A stretch of DNA of 64,000 bases from Sphingomonas faeni. Its GTDB lineage: Bacteria > Pseudomonadota > Alphaproteobacteria > Sphingomonadales > Sphingomonadaceae. Shown here one piece after another: positions 34,760-42,807 of this stretch; the stretch's first letter is position 1; each line of letters opens with the position of its first letter. A program made the position numbers and the translations under genes. The stretch is from NCBI RefSeq assembly GCF_023195535.1, contig NZ_JALPNF010000005.1, forward strand, positions 124,001 through 188,000. The letters are read 5' to 3'. The notes below the pieces were generated by a model, which made no database searches, was not told the origin of the DNA, and worked only from the letters and a program-made list of their open reading frames with translations.

Positions 34760-35860
34760 CTACAGCGCGCGGGGCTCGCCTGCTACCCATAGATGCGTGC
34801 AGACTTGTGCTTCGGGGGTGTCGCCGGCTTCGAGTGCCGCAACGGTGACCCAGCCTTGCGCGCGCATGGCTGCGCCTTCGTCGGCTGGCGTGCCGAACGG
34901 CAGGAACAGGCGGCGGCGGTCGACGGTGGCGGTGCGCTCGACCAGTGCGTCGGTAAACAGCGAAAAGCCGGTGGCGGCTTCCTCGGCACCGGTCTCGTGG
35001 ACGACGGTGTAGGTGCCGCCGCGGCCGACTTCGCGTGACGAGCCGTCGGCGAAAAGCGAGAAGCCGAGCCAGGTCTGGTATTCGAAACCGTGCCGTTCGG
35101 TTGGGTCGAGCGTCAGCGCGACGCGGCCGTCGAGTGCTTCGGCGATCCGCGCGAGACCGTCGAGGCGCGAGGCCAGCGCGCCGGTGGTATCGAACGCGCG
35201 GAGGCGGTCCATCGCCTGCTCGAACGGCCCGGCGGCTTCGATCAGCGGGAGATAGGCGGGCGCGAGTGCGGCCACAGCCCCAGCGTCCTTCGCATCGAGG
35301 CGGTCGCGCAAGGTGGCGATCTGCTCGGAGGTCACAGGGAGCGGCCCCGCGGCGAGCGTCGACACCAGATCGGGCAGCGTGAAGTCGATCGAGGCGCCGG
35401 TGACATCGGCAGCGGCGATCATGTCGACCGCGACAGCGACGAGTTCCTGCGCGGCTGCGACCGAGTCGAGGCCAATCAGCTCGCACCCGATCTGCCGCGT
35501 CTCACGGGCGGGCGCGAGTTGCGACGCGCGCAGCTTAAGCACCGACCCCGCATAGCTCAGCCGCACCGGCCGCGGGTGATGCCCCATGCGAGTGGCGGCG
35601 ATCCGCGCCACCTGTGCGGTAATGTCCGGGCGGATCGCGAGCGTGCGCTGCGACACCGGATCGACGAAGCGCACCGCGTCGTGGAGGCCGCCGGCCTTGA
35701 GCCGCATCTCCAAACCGTCGGCAAATTCGGCCAACGGCGGATCGACACGTTCATAGCCGTGGAGGCGAGCGGCTTCAAGCACGCGGGCTTCCAGCGCCGC
35801 CGCCGAATCGGCGAACGGAGGGAGGCGATCTCGGAAGCCTTCAGGGAGCAAAGCAGTCAT
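34760..35860 (-). CDS. hisZ: ATP phosphoribosyltransferase regulatory subunit
   Basis: A 366-residue paralogue of histidyl-tRNA synthetase without tRNA charging, which activates the short form of HisG in histidine synthesis. It starts MTALLPEGFRDRLPPFADSA and keeps the class II fold: SQRTLAIRPDITAQVARIAA, RPVRLSYAGSVLKLRASQLA, EVGRGGTYTV. It lacks the anticodon domain, as HisZ should. No hisG in the window. ATG 35860 is preferred over Met 35878 (MVRGTR) because it has GAGG upstream and fits the family N-terminus. Confidence 0.93.
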   Translation of the reverse strand: MTALLPEGFRDRLPPFADSAAALEARVLEAARLHGYERVDPPLAEFADGLEMRLKAGGLHDAVRFVDPVSQRTLAIRPDITAQVARIAATRMGHHPRPVRLSYAGSVLKLRASQLAPARETRQIGCELIGLDSVAAAQELVAVAVDMIAAADVTGASIDFTLPDLVSTLAAGPLPVTSEQIATLRDRLDAKDAGAVAALAPAYLPLIEAAGPFEQAMDRLRAFDTTGALASRLDGLARIAEALDGRVALTLDPTERHGFEYQTWLGFSLFADGSSREVGRGGTYTVVHETGAEEAATGFSLFTDALVERTATVDRRRLFLPFGTPADEGAAMRAQGWVTVAALEAGDTPEAQVCTHLWVAGEPRAL

Positions 35861-35899
35861 ACGCGTGCCTCTAACCACTTCGCCCCCCGTTCGCGAGCC

Positions 35900-37477
35900 T
35901 TAGAAGTTGAGGCCCATCGCGGTCTTCACGCCGGGGAGCGCGCGGACCTTGGTGAGGAGCTCCGGCGTCACGGCTTCGTCGACCGAGAGGAGAAGCACCG
36001 CCTCGCCGCCTGCCGAACGACGGCCGAGATGGAACGTCCCGATGTTCACCCCGGCCTCGCCCAGCGCCGTCCCGAGACGACCGATGAACCCCGGTGCATC
36101 CTCGTTGACGACATACAGCATCGGCCCTGCCAGATCCGCCTCGATCTTGATCCCGAGCAGTTCGACCAACCGCGGTGCCGAATCCCCGAACAGCGTCCCC
36201 GCCACTGATCGTTCGCCATCCTCGGTCTTCACCGAGACGCGCAGCAGCGTGTGGTAATCCGCCTCGCGCTCGGTGCGGACTTCGCGGACTTCCAGACCAC
36301 GCTCGCGCGCCAGCACCGGCGCGTTGACCATGTTGACGGTCGCAGTCTGCGTCTGGAGATAGCCGGCGAGCACCGCGCTCACGATCGGCTTGGCGTTGAG
36401 TTCAGCCGCGGCCCCCTCGGTATGCACCGAAATCCGCGACACCGCGCCGGTGGTCAGCTGACCGACCAGCGACCCCAGCTTCTCCGCCAGCGCCATATAC
36501 GGCTTGAGCTTCGGCGCTTCCTCGGCCGACAGCGACGGCATGTTGAGCGCATTCGTAACGCCGCCCGACATCAGGAAGTCGGCCATCTGCTCGGCCACCT
36601 GGATCGCGACGTTGACCTGCGCCTCGGTGGTCGACGCGCCGAGATGCGGCGTGCTGACGAAGTTCGGCGTGTTGAACAACGGCGACGCCTTGGCGGGCTC
36701 CTCGACGAACACGTCGAGCGCCGCGCCGCCGACCTGGCCCGAATCGAGCGCCGCCTTCAGCGCGACCTCGTCGATCAGGCCACCGCGGGCGCAGTTGATG
36801 ATCCGGACGCCCTTCTTGGTCTTGGCGAGCGCCTCGGCCGAGAGGATGTTGCGCGTCTGGTCGGTTAGCGGCGTGTGCAGCGTGATGAAATCGGCACGCG
36901 CGAGCAGTTCGTCGAGCGTGACCTTCTCGACGCCGATCTCGATCGCGCGCTCGGGCGTCAGGAACGGATCGAACGCGACGACCTTCATCTTGAGGCCGCG
37001 CGCACGGTCGGCGACGATCGAGCCGATATTGCCCGCACCGATCAGGCCGAGCGTCTTCGACGTCAGCTCGACGCCCATGAAGCGGTTCTTCTCCCACTTG
37101 CCGGCCTGCGTGGAAGCGTCAGCTTCCGGGAGTTGCCGGGCGAGCGCGAACATCAGCGCGATCGCATGCTCGGCGGTGGTGATCGAGTTGCCGAACGGCG
37201 TGTTCATGACGACCACGCCCTTTGCCGAGGCGGCGGGGATGTCGACATTGTCGACGCCGATCCCGGCGCGGCCGACGACCTTGAGGTTGGTGGCGTGCTC
37301 GAGGATTTCCTTGGTCACCTTGGTCGAGCTGCGGATCGCGAGGCCGTCATACTCGCCGATCATCGCCATCAGTTCTTGCGGAGTCTTGCCGGTGATCTCG
37401 TCAACCTCGACGCCGCGCTCGCGGAAGATCTGGGCGGCGCGGGGATCCATTTTGTCGGAGATAAGGACTTTTGGCAT
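35900..37477 (-). CDS. serA: D-3-phosphoglycerate dehydrogenase
   Basis: A 525-residue type I (long) SerA, first step of serine synthesis. Substrate/NAD domains (1-310) show VVGRAGIGVDNVDIPAAS, TLGLIGAGNIGSIVADRARG, INCARGGLIDEVALKAAL and the catalytic His in FVSTPHLGASTTEAQVNVA. An intervening ASB domain (about 320-445) and a C-terminal ACT domain (about 450-525; PGFIGRLGTALGEAGVNIGT) allow feedback regulation. Next to serC upstream (across a family B palindrome) and hisZ downstream (39 bases). Confidence 0.97.
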   Translation of the reverse strand: MPKVLISDKMDPRAAQIFRERGVEVDEITGKTPQELMAMIGEYDGLAIRSSTKVTKEILEHATNLKVVGRAGIGVDNVDIPAASAKGVVVMNTPFGNSITTAEHAIALMFALARQLPEADASTQAGKWEKNRFMGVELTSKTLGLIGAGNIGSIVADRARGLKMKVVAFDPFLTPERAIEIGVEKVTLDELLARADFITLHTPLTDQTRNILSAEALAKTKKGVRIINCARGGLIDEVALKAALDSGQVGGAALDVFVEEPAKASPLFNTPNFVSTPHLGASTTEAQVNVAIQVAEQMADFLMSGGVTNALNMPSLSAEEAPKLKPYMALAEKLGSLVGQLTTGAVSRISVHTEGAAAELNAKPIVSAVLAGYLQTQTATVNMVNAPVLARERGLEVREVRTEREADYHTLLRVSVKTEDGERSVAGTLFGDSAPRLVELLGIKIEADLAGPMLYVVNEDAPGFIGRLGTALGEAGVNIGTFHLGRRSAGGEAVLLLSVDEAVTPELLTKVRALPGVKTAMGLNF

Positions 37478-37491
37478 GGTTCAGCTACTTT

Positions 37492-37573
37492 CGTCATCCC
37501 AGCGAACGCTGGGATCTCGTGCCGCGAGGGCACGGTATGCGGAGGGAGACCCCAGCTTTCGCTGGGGTGACGG
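37492..37573. repeat. Family B palindrome copy 6
   Basis: Arms cgtcatcccagcgaacgctg and ccccagctttcgctggggtg between serC and serA. It may act as a processing or attenuation site inside the operon. Confidence 0.85.
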
Positions 37574-37583
37574 TAGATTGTGT

Positions 37584-38738
37584 TTAGGCCGCCTTGGCGG
37601 TCGCGTAGGCCCAGTCGAGCCAGGGCCCGAGCGCTACGATGTCGGCGGTGTCGACGGTCGCGCCGCACCAGATCCGCAGGCCCGGGGGCGCGTCGCGGTA
37701 GCCCGCCACGTCGTAGGCCGCGCCCGCTTTCTCCAGCGCAGACGCCATCGCCTTGATCAACGCCTCGTCGGCACCCTCGACCGTCAGGCACACGCTGGTC
37801 TTCGACCGCGTCGCTGGATCGACCGCGAGATGGCCGAGCCAATCCCGCTCCGCCACGATCTTGTCGAGTGCCGCAGCATTCGCATCCGACCGCTTGATCA
37901 AGCCATCTTCACCAAGCGACTTCGCCCATTCGAGACTGAAGATCGCATCCTCGACCGCCAGCATCGACGGGGTGTTGATCGTCTCGCCCTTGAACACGCC
38001 CTCGGCGAGCTTGCCCTTAGAGACGAGGCGGAACACCTTCGGCAACGGCCAGGCGGGTGTGTAGGTCTCGAGCCGCTCGACCGCGCGAGGCCCAAGGATC
38101 AGCACGCCGTGCGCGCCCTCTCCGCCGAGCACCTTCTGCCACGAGAAGGTGGCCACATCGATCTTGGCCCAGTCGATATCGTACGCGAACACGCCCGACG
38201 TCGCATCGGCGAACGAAAACCCCTCGCGGTCGTCCGGGATCCAGTCCGCGTTCGGCACGCGCACGCCGCTGGTAGTGCCGTTCCAGGTGAACAGCACGTC
38301 GTTCGACCAGTCGACCGCGTCCAGATCAGGGAGCTGGCCGTAATCGGCGCGGATCACGGTGGGATCGATCTTGAGCTGCTTGACCGCATCGGTCACCCAG
38401 CCCTCGCCGAAGCTTTCCCAGGCGAGCGCGGTGACCGGCTTGGCGCCCAGCATCGTCCACATCGCCATCTCGTACGCGCCGGTGTCGGAGCCGGGGACGA
38501 TGCCGATGCGGTGCGTATCGGGGAGCTTCAACAGTTCGCGCATCAGGTCGATGCTGTACTGGAGGCGGGTCTTGCCGATCTTCGAGCGATGCGAGCGACC
38601 GAGCGACTCGGTGGCGAGCTTGTCCGCAGACCAACCCGGAGGTTTCGCGCAGGGACCGGAGCTGAAAAAGGGACGTGCCGGCTTCGTAGCGGGCAGCGCA
38701 GGCGCATCTGTAGCGGGTGCGTAGGTCGTATCAATCAT
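37584..38738 (-). CDS. serC: Phosphoserine aminotransferase
   Basis: A 384-residue PLP enzyme, second step of serine synthesis. Motifs: RPFFSSGPCAKPPGW, GIVPGSDTGAYEMAMWTMLG, FTWNGTTSGVRVPN, and the PLP-binding Lys in ATFSWQKVLGGEGAHGVLI. It belongs to the longer alphaproteobacterial SerC type. ATG 38738 has GGAGAG, which is sequestered in a leader hairpin; the upstream open frame (from 38879) is promoter and leader. Head of serC-serA-hisZ-purA. Confidence 0.95.
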   Translation of the reverse strand: MIDTTYAPATDAPALPATKPARPFFSSGPCAKPPGWSADKLATESLGRSHRSKIGKTRLQYSIDLMRELLKLPDTHRIGIVPGSDTGAYEMAMWTMLGAKPVTALAWESFGEGWVTDAVKQLKIDPTVIRADYGQLPDLDAVDWSNDVLFTWNGTTSGVRVPNADWIPDDREGFSFADATSGVFAYDIDWAKIDVATFSWQKVLGGEGAHGVLILGPRAVERLETYTPAWPLPKVFRLVSKGKLAEGVFKGETINTPSMLAVEDAIFSLEWAKSLGEDGLIKRSDANAAALDKIVAERDWLGHLAVDPATRSKTSVCLTVEGADEALIKAMASALEKAGAAYDVAGYRDAPPGLRIWCGATVDTADIVALGPWLDWAYATAKAA

Positions 38739-38787
38739 GTATCTCTCCTCACAGAGAGCACGCGCGGCGTTGGGACCGCGTGGCCCG
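38739..38787 (-). ncRNA. serC leader RNA (serC-motif-like)
   Basis: On the minus strand two back-to-back hairpins precede the ATG. Hairpin 1 pairs CACGCG with CGCGTG (38782-38759). Hairpin 2 pairs CTCTC with GAGAG (38758-38743) and buries the Shine-Dalgarno GGAGAG. This matches the architecture of the alphaproteobacterial serC RNA motif as I recall it; the ligand and mechanism are not established. Confidence 0.6.
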
Positions 38788-38793
38788 TCGCCG

Positions 38794-38821
38794 GCCCTAG
38801 CGGCGTTCGCGGGGGTGTCAA
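38794..38821 (-). promoter_or_regulatory. Housekeeping-type promoter of serC
   Basis: Minus strand TTGACA, 16 bases, TAGGGC. It places the transcript start around 38787, directly before leader hairpin 1. Confidence 0.6.
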
Positions 38822-38879
38822 CCGCGTTCGACCCAGCGCACGTGGCGATGGGACTCGCCCTACCGTGCGCCAAACTCAC

Positions 38880-38980
38880 TCCGTCACCCCGGGCTTGTTC
38901 CGGGGTCTACGGTGCCGCACGACCATCGGCATGGGGGACAAGATGATGGGTGGATGCCGGAACAGGCCCGGCATGGCGGA
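38880..38980. repeat. Family B-related palindrome, diverged copy 7
   Basis: Left arm ccgtcaccccgggcttgttc and right arm ccggaacaggcccggcatgg pair. The right arm overlaps the first codons of the extensin-like gene. Confidence 0.7.
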
Positions 38981-39626
38981 GTGGGTGGTACTGGTTGCGC
39001 TCACGCTCACCTTAGTCGCGTGCGGACGTGCCGATCGTCCCACTGCCCCTACTCAGACACGCCCCAACCTCTCCGTCCCGAGCAACCGCGAGACCGCGCA
39101 GTGCCTTGCCGATCTCCGCCAACTCCACGTATCGTTCCAGGTCCTGCCCGACCGCGAGACTGGCCCCGGTTGCGGGCTCGCAGGCACCGTCAAGCTAGTC
39201 GATATCGGCGTGCCCGTCGCCAACCTCACCGCGGTCCGGTGCGGCGCGGCACGCACGTTTATCGGCTGGACGCGCAACGCGGTGGCACCCGCCGCCTATC
39301 AGATGCTCGGCAGCGAACTCGCGCGGATCGACAGCATGGGGAGCTATTCCTGCCGCAACGTCGTCGGTTCGGCACGCAATGCGAGCCGGCGCTCCGGGCA
39401 TGCGATCGCCAACGCGATCGATGTCGGTGGATTCGTGCTGAAGGACGGGCGGCGAATCACCGTGCTGAACGACTGGAATTCGCCCGATCCGCAGGTTCGG
39501 CAGTTCCTCCAGACGATCCGCGCCTCGGCGTGCAAGCGGTTCGGAACGGTGCTCAGCCCCGACTACAACGCGGCGCACCGCAACCACCTGCACCTCGAAG
39601 ACGATCGTGCGGGGTTTTGCCGCTAG
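38943..39626 (+). CDS. Extensin-like (PF06904) lipoprotein
   Basis: About 227 residues. An N-terminal CRNRPGMAEWVVLVALTLTL followed by VAC is a lipoprotein signal. The extensin-like family domain follows: QCLADLRQLHVSFQVLPDRE, GPGCGLAGTVKLV, SYSCRNVVGSARNASRRSGH, AIANAIDVGGFVLKDGR and HRNHLHLEDDRAGFC. The paired Cys and the His/Asp residues resemble D,D-peptidase (LAS/MepA-like) metal sites, so a cell-wall peptidase role is possible. Start uncertain (ATG 38931, 38943, 38946 or 38973); GGGGGA before 38943 favours it. The first codons come from a palindromic repeat. Confidence 0.82.
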   Translation: MMGGCRNRPGMAEWVVLVALTLTLVACGRADRPTAPTQTRPNLSVPSNRETAQCLADLRQLHVSFQVLPDRETGPGCGLAGTVKLVDIGVPVANLTAVRCGAARTFIGWTRNAVAPAAYQMLGSELARIDSMGSYSCRNVVGSARNASRRSGHAIANAIDVGGFVLKDGRRITVLNDWNSPDPQVRQFLQTIRASACKRFGTVLSPDYNAAHRNHLHLEDDRAGFCR

Positions 39627-39637
39627 CCCGAACAACT

Positions 39638-39722
39638 CCGTCATCCTGGGCTTGACCCAGGATCCAGGGCCAAAAGCGTTGCGGTCCGCAACCCTGGATC
39701 CCAGCTTTCGCTGAGATGACGG
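39638..39722. repeat. Family B palindrome copy 8
   Basis: Arms ccgtcatcctgggcttgacc and cccagctttcgctgagatga; the two halves have diverged in the centre. Confidence 0.75.
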
Positions 39723-39792
39723 TTGCTTGAATGACAGGACTTTGGGTGACTCAGTCTAGCCCTCCCTGCCCCTTTCCTCTAATCGCGCCTGA

Positions 39793-40677
39793 ATGACCGA
39801 TACACGTATACCGACACGCGTTTTCCCCAACGCCAGCCAGGACGCCGAGACCGCCAAGGACTCCGTTTCCACTCCCCAGACGCAGCACCCGCATTACCGG
39901 CTCGCCTTCCAGGACATGGATTTCCTGTTGCGCGAAGACCTGCGGCCGGTGCGGTTCCAGCTCGAATTGCTGAAGACCGAACTCGTCCTCGACGAGGCGA
40001 AGATCGGCTCGACGTTCGTGTTCTATGGCTCGGCACGTATTCCCGAGCCGTCGAAGGCACAGGCATTGCTGGCGCTGGCGACCGACGAGAAGTCGAAGAA
40101 GATCGCCGAGCGGCTGGTCGAGAAGTCGAAATATTACGACGTCGCGCGTGAACTCGCGGCCAAGGTCAGCGTGCTGCCGCGCGACGAGCGGGGCTGGCGG
40201 CAGTTCGTGGTGTGCTCGGGCGGCGGTCCGTCGATCATGGAAGCGGCGAACCGCGGCGCGGACGACGTCGGCGCCGAGTCGATCGGCCTCAACATAGTCC
40301 TGCCGCACGAGCAGGCGCCGAACCCGTACGTCACCCCGTCGCTGTCGGTGCAGTTCCACTATTTCGCGCTCAGGAAAATGCACTTCCTGCTGCATGCGCG
40401 GGCGCTGGCGGCGTTTCCGGGCGGGTTCGGGACGTTCGACGAGCTGTTCGAGCTGCTGACGCTGATCCAGACGGGCAAGATTCAGCCGATTCCGGTGCTG
40501 TTGTTCGGGCGGAGCTTCTGGGAGCGGGTCGTGAATTTCGATGCGCTGGTCGAGGAAGGCGTCGTCAGCGAGAAGGACCTGTCGATCTTCCGCTACGTCG
40601 AGACAGCCGACGAGGCCTGGGACGCGGTGCAGTCGTTCTATCGTGAGCGGGCGGAGAAGGAAGCCGCCGAGGGCTGA
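39793..40677 (+). CDS. LOG-family (TIGR00730) Rossmann-fold protein
   Basis: 294 residues. The LOG/lysine-decarboxylase-like nucleotide hydrolase core has VVCSGGGPSIMEAANRGADD and the signature PGGFGTFDELFELLTLIQTG with catalytic Glu and Arg neighbours. Proven relatives remove ribose 5-phosphate from cytokinin nucleotides or AMP. The N-terminal 70 residues (ASQDAETAKDSV onward) extend beyond minimal LOG proteins, as in the larger bacterial subgroup. The substrate cannot be told. Single gene between palindromes. Confidence 0.88.
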   Translation: MTDTRIPTRVFPNASQDAETAKDSVSTPQTQHPHYRLAFQDMDFLLREDLRPVRFQLELLKTELVLDEAKIGSTFVFYGSARIPEPSKAQALLALATDEKSKKIAERLVEKSKYYDVARELAAKVSVLPRDERGWRQFVVCSGGGPSIMEAANRGADDVGAESIGLNIVLPHEQAPNPYVTPSLSVQFHYFALRKMHFLLHARALAAFPGGFGTFDELFELLTLIQTGKIQPIPVLLFGRSFWERVVNFDALVEEGVVSEKDLSIFRYVETADEAWDAVQSFYRERAEKEAAEG

Positions 40678-40707
40678 GTTTACTCGCGGCTCCCACTACC
40701 ACCCACT

Positions 40708-40802
40708 CCGTCATCCCGGCGCACGCCGGGACCCATGGACACGGAGCGTCCGCTTATGACGCTGACCGCAACCGTGGGTCCCGGCTTCCGCCGGGATGAC
40801 GG
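40708..40802. repeat. Family B palindrome copy 9
   Basis: Arms ccgtcatcccggcgcacgcc and cccggcttccgccgggatga with short inner complementary parts (gggaccca / tgggtccc). Confidence 0.85.
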
Positions 40803-40847
40803 AATCGAGCGGGATTGGAACGTAGACGACGCCCTGTATCCTGGACC

Positions 40848-40874
40848 TATCCTCCCCCACCGAGGGGGGAAGAT
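40848..40874. repeat. Single hairpin of the family A type
   Basis: tatcctcccccac / gagggggaagata forms one stem; it looks like a solitary half of a family A unit, 33 bases past the cytochrome stop, and may terminate that transcript. Confidence 0.6.
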
Positions 40875-40906
40875 AAAGCCTTGCCGGTCATCCCGGCCAT
40901 TAGCGA

Positions 40907-41623
40907 TTACTTCTCCGAGCGGGCACCCTTGCGGGCTGCTTCGGGATCGACCGACGGTGCACCCGAGGCGGGCGTGCCGGTGTTGGCGATGTCGGCGGTC
41001 GGCGCACCTTCGGTGGCTGCGGCCTCCGCTGCATTCGCGGTCGCAGGCTGATCTTCCGCGGCCGCATCCTTAGCCGCCGGTGCAGCGCCCGCCGCGGGGG
41101 CCGCGGGGAGCGGCAGGTTCGAACCCTGCTGGTTGAGGTACAGGATCACGTTCGCACGGTCCTGCGCGTTGCCCAAGCCCGCGAACGTCATCTTGGTGCC
41201 GTTGGCGAACTTGCGCGGCGACGTCAGCCACGCGTTCATCTTGTCGAAGTCCCAGGTACCGCCGACGCCGGCCAGCGCCGCGGAGAAGGCGTACCCGCCC
41301 TTGCCCTTGGCGATCGCTTCGCCGAGCGTCCCGTACAGGTTCGGGCCGACACCGTTCGCACCGCCCTGGTTGATGGTGTGGCAGGCCGCGCACTTCTTGA
41401 ACACTTCGGCGCCCTTGGCGGCGTCGGCGGTCGGCAGCAGCGAGGCGATCGGCACTTCGGCGGCGGCACCGCCAGCGCCTTCCTCGACGACGCCCTCGAT
41501 CGCGTAGCCCATCTTCTCGGGTCGCTCGCCGTGGAACAACATCCCACCGACGATCGACAGCCCGAGCGCCGCACCACAGCCTGCGAGCACCCAGCCGGCG
41601 ATCGTATTGGTCCGATTGTCCAT
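40907..41623 (-). CDS. Membrane-anchored c-type cytochrome (CycM/cytochrome c552-like)
   Basis: 238 residues. The N-terminal uncleaved anchor (TIAGWVLAGCGAALGLSIVG) is followed by a class I cytochrome c domain with haem site FKKCAACHTINQGGANGVGP and the axial Met region NGTKMTFAGLGNAQDRANVI. It would carry electrons between the bc1 complex and a terminal oxidase at the periplasmic side. The last 55 residues are an Ala/Pro/Glu-rich low-complexity tail (AAPAAGAAPAAKDAAAEDQP) absent from typical CycM. ATG 41623 has GGGCGG upstream; earlier Met codons give unlikely N-termini. Confidence 0.92.
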   Translation of the reverse strand: MDNRTNTIAGWVLAGCGAALGLSIVGGMLFHGERPEKMGYAIEGVVEEGAGGAAAEVPIASLLPTADAAKGAEVFKKCAACHTINQGGANGVGPNLYGTLGEAIAKGKGGYAFSAALAGVGGTWDFDKMNAWLTSPRKFANGTKMTFAGLGNAQDRANVILYLNQQGSNLPLPAAPAAGAAPAAKDAAAEDQPATANAAEAAATEGAPTADIANTGTPASGAPSVDPEAARKGARSEK

Positions 41624-41759
41624 CTTGCGCATCCGCCCTGTTCTGTTTGGGACAGCCATAGAAAAGGCGGGCGCGCACCGCAAGCTGCGCTTGTATGGCG
41701 CACGGCGGCCCTTTTACCCGGGTTGAACAGGCAGGCAGCGCGCCTTAGGCGCTGGGGGC

Positions 41760-42662
41760 ATGGAAAACTTCGCCGTACCCGCCCGCCCGATCGTCGCGCG
41801 GATGACCGAAGCCGCTGCAGCAGACCCCGCTCGCGCCGTCGCGTTCCAGGGTGCGCCGGGCGCCAACAGCCATGTCGCGGCAGTCGAGGCATTCCCGGAC
41901 GGCCTGCCCCTGCCCTGCTTCGATTTCTCCGACGCGATCGACGCGGTGAAGGACGGCCGCGCCGATTGCGCGATCATTCCGATCGAGAATTCGCTGCACG
42001 GCCGGGTCGCCGACATTCATTTCCTGCTGCCCGAATCGGGGCTCGTCATCACCGGCGAGCATTTCCTGCCGATCCGCCATGCGCTGATGGGCGCTGGGCC
42101 ACGCGACGGCATCCGCCAGGCGATGAGCCATCCGCAGGCGCTCGGGCAGTGCCGGCATTGGCTGAAGGCGCACGGAATCGAGCCGGTAAGCTATCCCGAC
42201 ACCGCCGGGGCTGCGGCCAAGGTCGCCGAACTCGCCGATCCGGCGATCGCCGCGTTGGCGCCGCCTGCCGCTGCCGGGCTGTACGGGCTTGAGCTGCTCG
42301 CGACCGACATCGCCGATGCCGATCACAATACGACGCGGTTCGTGGTGCTGGCACGGGGCGGCAAGCCGCCCGCGGCGCAGGAGCCGGTCGGTGGCGAATG
42401 GATGACGACGCTGATCTTCGAGGTGAAGAACGTCCCTGCAGCGCTCTACAAGGCGGTCGGCGGGTTCGCCACCAACGGGGTGAACATCACCAAGCTGGAG
42501 AGCTACCAGCGCAACGGTAGTTTCTCGGCGACGGAATTCTATGCGGACGTGGTCGGCAAGCCGGGCGACGCGAACCTCGACCATGCGCTGGAGGAACTGG
42601 GGTTCCATTCGAAATGGCTGCGGGTGTTGGGCACCTACCGCCAGGCGCGGTCGCGGGGATGA
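41760..42662 (+). CDS. pheA: Prephenate dehydratase
   Basis: A 300-residue monofunctional PheA that turns prephenate into phenylpyruvate. Catalytic domain about 25-205: VAFQGAPGANSHVAAVEAFP, CAIIPIENSLHGRVADIHFL and the TRF motif in DHNTTRFVVL. C-terminal ACT domain about 215-295 (TTLIFEVKNVPAALYKAVGG, NITKLESYQRNGSFSATEFY). The Phe-binding ESRP motif reads ESYQ, as in other alphaproteobacteria. No chorismate mutase fused. Divergent from the cytochrome gene. Confidence 0.95.
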   Translation: MENFAVPARPIVARMTEAAAADPARAVAFQGAPGANSHVAAVEAFPDGLPLPCFDFSDAIDAVKDGRADCAIIPIENSLHGRVADIHFLLPESGLVITGEHFLPIRHALMGAGPRDGIRQAMSHPQALGQCRHWLKAHGIEPVSYPDTAGAAAKVAELADPAIAALAPPAAAGLYGLELLATDIADADHNTTRFVVLARGGKPPAAQEPVGGEWMTTLIFEVKNVPAALYKAVGGFATNGVNITKLESYQRNGSFSATEFYADVVGKPGDANLDHALEELGFHSKWLRVLGTYRQARSRG

Positions 42663-42671
42663 CCTGACCTT

Positions 42672-42796
42672 GATCCTCCCCCGCCAGGGGGAGGTGGCGC
42701 CGCAGGCGACGGAGGGGGAGGACACGGAACGTAAGGTTACCCTTACCTCCCCCTCCGTCTGGCAAGCGCCAGCCACCTCCCCCTGGCGAGAGAGGA
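42672..42796. repeat. Large interspersed palindrome, family A copy 3
   Basis: Arms gatcctcccccgccaggggg and cctccccctggcgagagagg, with the nested gacggagggggagg / ccccctccgtc pair as in copy 2. Between convergent pheA and the kinase gene, so a likely bidirectional 3' end. Confidence 0.85.
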
Positions 42797-42807
42797 CCGT
42801 GAGAAGG

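Noticed and set aside
36504..38942. Plus-strand frame that runs through the serA/serC region into the extensin-like gene
   Set aside because: The upstream part is antisense to serA, serC and the serC leader; only the 3' end (from about 38943) is a real gene.
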